This document shows, one piece after another, positions 23,153 through 24,114 of a stretch of DNA of 24,114 nucleotides; the stretch's first letter is position 1; each line of letters begins with the position of its first letter. This stretch comes from Candidatus Bathyarchaeota archaeon (GTDB lineage: Archaea; Thermoproteota; Bathyarchaeia; Bathyarchaeales; Bathycorpusculaceae): assembly GCA_030630585.1 (NCBI GenBank), contig DAOVMU010000002.1, positions 1 through 24,114 on the forward strand, read 5' to 3'. Made by a program: the position numbers and the translations under genes. The notes beneath the pieces are model-generated. The model saw only the letters and a list, made by a program, of their open reading frames with translations. It was not told the DNA's origin and searched no databases.

Positions 23153-23905
23153 ATGAGACGGAAAACGTTTTTATCTACAATAGTTCTGATTTCGTTAGCG
23201 GCTCTGTTCTCATTGACGCGGTTGTCTGTCAGAAATACATATTGTAAACTCTTGAATCCTGAAGTAGATGTGATCCCACCTGAAGCATATATTGGTCAAC
23301 AAGTGGTTGTTAATGCCCTAATACGTGTTGCTTCCTGCTGAGGTAACTACGACGTCCGCGATATGCAGGCGTCGTTAACCATCCCTCCTGAAGCAGACCT
23401 GATTTCAGGTGACAATCCAGTATACATTGGATATGTGAGTATCGGTGAATCACGAACTGTTAATTGGACGTTAGTCTTTGTGAGCGCGCCAACAGGCGGA
23501 GTTTTCAATTTTGATGTGAATGTTTCAGGTTACAACGCGTTCACCGGCGATTACGTGGAAGAGCATGGATACGCCGCCGTCACTGTAGACACGACTCCTC
23601 CTGCAATATCAATTCTCTACCCTCAGAACACCACATACTCCACCAGTAACGTCTCATTAGTTTTCACAGTGAATGAAACAACAAATTGGATAGGCTACAG
23701 TCTTGATGGGCTGACCAACGTTACCATTACTGGAAACATAACTTTGTATAGCTTGTCTGAGGGACCGCATTATGTAATAGTTTATGCTAGCGACGCTGCT
23801 GGTAATGTGGGAGGGTCAAGCACAGTTCACTTTACTATTGACACTGATTCACCAAACGAGATAGGTGGTGGAGCGGATTGGCTGCTTCGCAGCGTTGTAC
23901 GATGA
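23153..23905 (+). CDS. Secreted Ig-like domain protein with one in-frame TGA (candidate selenoprotein or pseudogene)
   Basis: The frame opens with a signal-like N-terminus (MRRKTFLSTIVLISLAALFS), then a beta-sandwich domain (PEVDVIPPEAYIGQQVVVNA). At 23339-23341 it meets TGA, and it continues in frame as GNYDVRDMQASLTIPPEADL and SIGESRTVNWTL. A second Ig-like module follows (TTPPAISILYPQNTTYSTSN, SLDGLTNVTITGN), which is common in archaeal surface proteins. Homology-like continuity across the TGA is clear. The codon before it is TGC, so read-through would give Cys-Sec-Gly. The alternative is a nonsense change such as GGA to TGA. The C-terminus (GGGADWLLRSVVR) lacks an anchor and looks frameshifted. 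Whole-gene decay is a serious option. Confidence 0.6.
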
Positions 23906-24114
23906 AAACCCTCTCGTGACTTCTGAAGGCACAGTATATTCGCACAGTGGAACTGATTGGAGAATCGCCCAAAACGTATGATAATAGCACTTCCTATCTT
24001 GACATGAAGGTTCACAAAGCGAGGTTATACTCAATGACAAGAGTAACCTTGGAGCAGACTCCATTATGTTGGCCATTTTGGATCTAGTAGCGGAATGATT
24101 GTGTTCGATGACAA
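23906..24114. other. Right edge, no intact gene
   Basis: All plus frames contain stops. Around 23877-23983 the frame one base off from the preceding gene stays open (CFAALYDENPLVTSEGT, TDWRIAQNV), so part of the original C-terminus may survive after a frameshift. The minus-strand ORFs look like shadows. Confidence 0.4.
24020..24051 (+). promoter_or_regulatory. Strong hairpin downstream of the TGA-containing gene
   Basis: CGAGGTTA (24020-24027) pairs with TAACCTTG (24044-24051, one G-U). A 2-nt bulge (TA) follows on the 5' side, then CTC with GAG (24030-24032 and 24041-24043), and an 8-base loop AATGACAA. Long stem, asymmetric break, 3-bp cap and small loop echo archaeal SECIS architecture, but the GAA/A signature is absent. 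Confidence 0.35.

Noticed and set aside
1..24114. CRISPR arrays, insertion sequences, integrases, rRNA
   Set aside because: No regularly spaced direct repeats, transposase motifs, integrase motifs or rRNA-like sequence were seen on either strand.

Overview
This window is archaeal and most likely from a Bathyarchaeia-type member of the Thermoproteota. The evidence is a TFB gene, an archaeal histone, ribosomal protein eS25, a cyclic 2,3-diphosphoglycerate synthetase, AT-rich spacers with TATA-type boxes, frequent TTG starts, and secreted proteins ending in an IPEFPS/VPEFPS membrane anchor. The lineage is an inference from gene content and style; no 16S gene is present.

Layout. 1-276 is the N-terminal part of TFB (minus). 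277-1980 is mostly non-coding, with decayed coding traces and one small membrane protein. 1984-5822 holds two large secreted beta-helix-like proteins around a small membrane protein. 5823-7170 is a remnant zone: an orphan C-terminal anchor, a frameshifted AbrB-like gene, a small winged-helix gene and a TatD stub. 7323-8491 carries histone, eS25 and an unknown conserved-looking gene. 8499-11415 (minus) carries a cyclophilin-like protein, a cDPG synthetase interrupted by an in-frame TAG, and a DegT-type aminotransferase. 11766-14270 is a three-gene ABC exporter operon. 14403-17812 carries an MFS transporter, an MscS channel and a methyltransferase.

The standout is 18004-22829, a compact and apparently complete selenocysteine (Sec) locus. 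On the minus strand, one 734-residue ORF fuses O-phosphoseryl-tRNA(Sec) kinase (PSTK) to the Sec elongation factor SelB. It overlaps SepSecS by 8 bases, and tRNA-Sec (anticodon UCA) follows with its own TATA box. Read structurally, this tRNA gene has a 21-nt insertion in the T loop flanked by a bulge-helix-bulge-like fold, which I interpret as an archaeal intron. Divergently on the plus strand, selD (selenophosphate synthetase) begins 48 bases upstream of its first uninterrupted ATG and reads through a TGA as G-U-G-C-K, so SelD itself appears to be a selenoprotein. Together the genes cover Ser-tRNA(Sec) phosphorylation, conversion to Sec-tRNA(Sec), selenium activation and delivery to the ribosome. 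Seryl-tRNA synthetase is the only expected general enzyme not in the window.

The next gene downstream (23153-23905) encodes a secreted Ig-like protein that also has one in-frame TGA, directly after a Cys codon. It is either a second selenoprotein or a decaying gene. No canonical archaeal SECIS (GAA/A internal loop) could be identified with confidence; several hairpins are listed as candidates.
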